This document shows, piece after piece, positions 13,842 to 14,709 of a stretch of 14,709 nucleotides of DNA; within the stretch, counting starts at the first letter, position 1, and each line of letters starts with the position of its first letter. The notes under the pieces are model-generated. The model did not search any database, had not been told where the DNA came from, and worked only from the letters and a program-made list of their open reading frames with translations. The translations under genes and the position numbers were made by a program. This stretch comes from Chromatiales bacterium (GTDB lineage: Bacteria > Pseudomonadota > Gammaproteobacteria > SZUA-152). The stretch spans positions 1 to 14,709 of the forward strand of contig JALTPW010000065.1 in assembly GCA_026999335.1 (NCBI GenBank). Direction: 5' to 3'.

Positions 13842-14709
13842 CTATTCAATATAAGTACGCCAGATGCGCCTCACCGCCTCGCGCACGCTGCCGAAGCGCG
13901 CCGCATCCACCTGCGCAGGCCGTTCCTGTAGCGACAGGCGATGCACCTCGGCACGATAGGCGCGGTAGGCGTCGCTGAGAATACGGCATTCCTGCACACT
14001 AAAAAAACCGTGCGCGGCGAGCACCGCCAGCAGGCGGATATTGTCCGTGAAGCCGGTCAGATCCGGGGCCTGATGCGCCCAGCGCAGAACCCCGAATTGA
14101 ACCATAAATTCGATATCGGCGATACCGCCGCGCCCCTGTTTAAGATCGAAGCGGTCGGCGGATTCGTGCCCCAGGGACTCGCGCATACGCTCGCGCATCT
14201 CGCGTACCTCCTTTTTTAGCAGTAGTGGATCACGTTCGCAGCTCAGCACTTCGTGGCGCACGCGATGGAATGCTGCACCTACAGCCTCGTCACCAGCCAC
14301 CACCCGAGCCCGCACCAGGGCCTGATGTTCCCAGACCCAGGCCTTGTTTTTTTGGTAATCCTCGAAACCGGGTACACCCACCACCAGCAGGCCGGAAGCG
14401 CCGCTGGGACGCAGCCGCATATCGACCTCGTAAAGCGTGCCGGCCGGAGTCAGGGTGGTCAGGATGTGGATGATACGCTGGCCGAGGCGGGCATAAAACA
14501 CCGCATCCGCCACCACCTTCGGCCCCGCGGTCACAGCGCCGCTGACCGGCGCGGCGTCATTGCTGGCATGCAGGAACACCATGTCCAGATCCGAACCGTA
14601 ACCCAGTTCGATGCCGCCCAGCTTGCCGTAGGCGACGATGGCGAAGCCTTTTTCTTCACCAGGACGGTCGCCCGCAACGGAGGGCTTGCCGTAACGGCGC
14701 TGCAAATCG
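13842..14709 (-). CDS. glnE: GlnE, glutamine synthetase adenylyltransferase/deadenylylase (C-terminal 288 residues)
   Basis: GlnE adenylylates and deadenylylates glutamine synthetase in response to PII and glutamine, controlling nitrogen assimilation. The visible part is the C-terminal nucleotidyltransferase domain, which in E. coli carries the adenylylation activity, plus the helical tail. Key motifs are VAYGKLGGIELGYGSDLD, with the metal-binding pair SDLD at about residues 38-41 of the fragment, LGQRIIHILTT, YEVDMRLRPSGASGLLV, KAWVWEHQALVRARVV and GGIADIEFMVQ. All are standard for GlnE. The frame is open through the window edge, so the N-terminal part lies outside; the TTG at 14705 is an internal leucine, not a start. 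The stop is TAG at 13842-13844. In Pseudomonas the next gene is ilvE; here two AT-rich genes intervene. Confidence 0.96.
   Translation of the reverse strand, partial: DLQRRYGKPSVAGDRPGEEKGFAIVAYGKLGGIELGYGSDLDMVFLHASNDAAPVSGAVTAGPKVVADAVFYARLGQRIIHILTTLTPAGTLYEVDMRLRPSGASGLLVVGVPGFEDYQKNKAWVWEHQALVRARVVAGDEAVGAAFHRVRHEVLSCERDPLLLKKEVREMRERMRESLGHESADRFDLKQGRGGIADIEFMVQFGVLRWAHQAPDLTGFTDNIRLLAVLAAHGFFSVQECRILSDAYRAYRAEVHRLSLQERPAQVDAARFGSVREAVRRIWRTYIE

Noticed and set aside
13651..13854. A 67-codon open frame on the plus strand downstream of glnE
   Set aside because: It is low in complexity, runs into the glnE stop region and has no Shine-Dalgarno or family resemblance.
14703..14705. TTG as the start of a short glnE-like gene
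   Set aside because: The frame continues to the window edge and the residues match the middle of full-length GlnE, so this is an internal leucine.

Overview
The window looks like a GC-rich gammaproteobacterial chromosome. The order glnE - ilvE - (LPS genes) - hldE matches the lipopolysaccharide core locus known from Pseudomonas and relatives, and every recognisable protein is of Gram-negative type. Coding sequence is about two-thirds GC (counted example: 7321-7380, 40 of 60 bases). The exception is one AT-rich pair of genes near the right end. No tRNA, rRNA, transposase, integrase or CRISPR array is visible.

Layout from left to right. (1) 1-3673, minus strand: an operon reading GT9 heptosyltransferase -> GT4 glycosyltransferase -> GT4 glycosyltransferase -> hldE (5' part only). 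Its first three genes are joined by 4-base overlaps. (2) 3674-3773: a divergent promoter region. (3) 3774-8091, plus strand: O-antigen ligase-like membrane protein, GT4 glycosyltransferase and an AsnB-type amidotransferase. A fourth GT4 at 8453-9583 is a paralogue of the one before asnB. (4) 9849-10508, plus strand: a small sulfotransferase with its own TATAAT box. Its 3' end and the palindromes behind it are tandemly duplicated (10446-10912). (5) 12738-10931, minus strand: ilvE - zinc-finger protein - gmhA. (6) 13599-12788, minus strand: two AT-rich genes of unknown function, one a predicted lipoprotein, lying between glnE and ilvE. (7) 13842-14709, minus strand: the C-terminal part of glnE.

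How the genes fit together: GmhA and HldE are early steps in making ADP-L-glycero-D-manno-heptose. The GT9 enzyme probably transfers that heptose to the inner core, the four GT4 enzymes extend the glycan, and the polytopic ligase-like protein joins or polymerises glycan at the periplasmic face. The AsnB-like amidotransferase and the sulfotransferase suggest an amidated and/or sulfated surface glycan. That last step is inference from gene context.

The most unusual structure is non-coding. Nearly every gap longer than about 100 bases carries an imperfect palindrome, from several families. At 10527-10903 one family is nested inside another, and the composite is present twice because of the tandem duplication. 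I did not find a clearly new multi-gene system. The best leads are the nested and duplicated palindromes, the AT-rich two-gene cassette, and the amidotransferase/sulfotransferase pair in the LPS locus.
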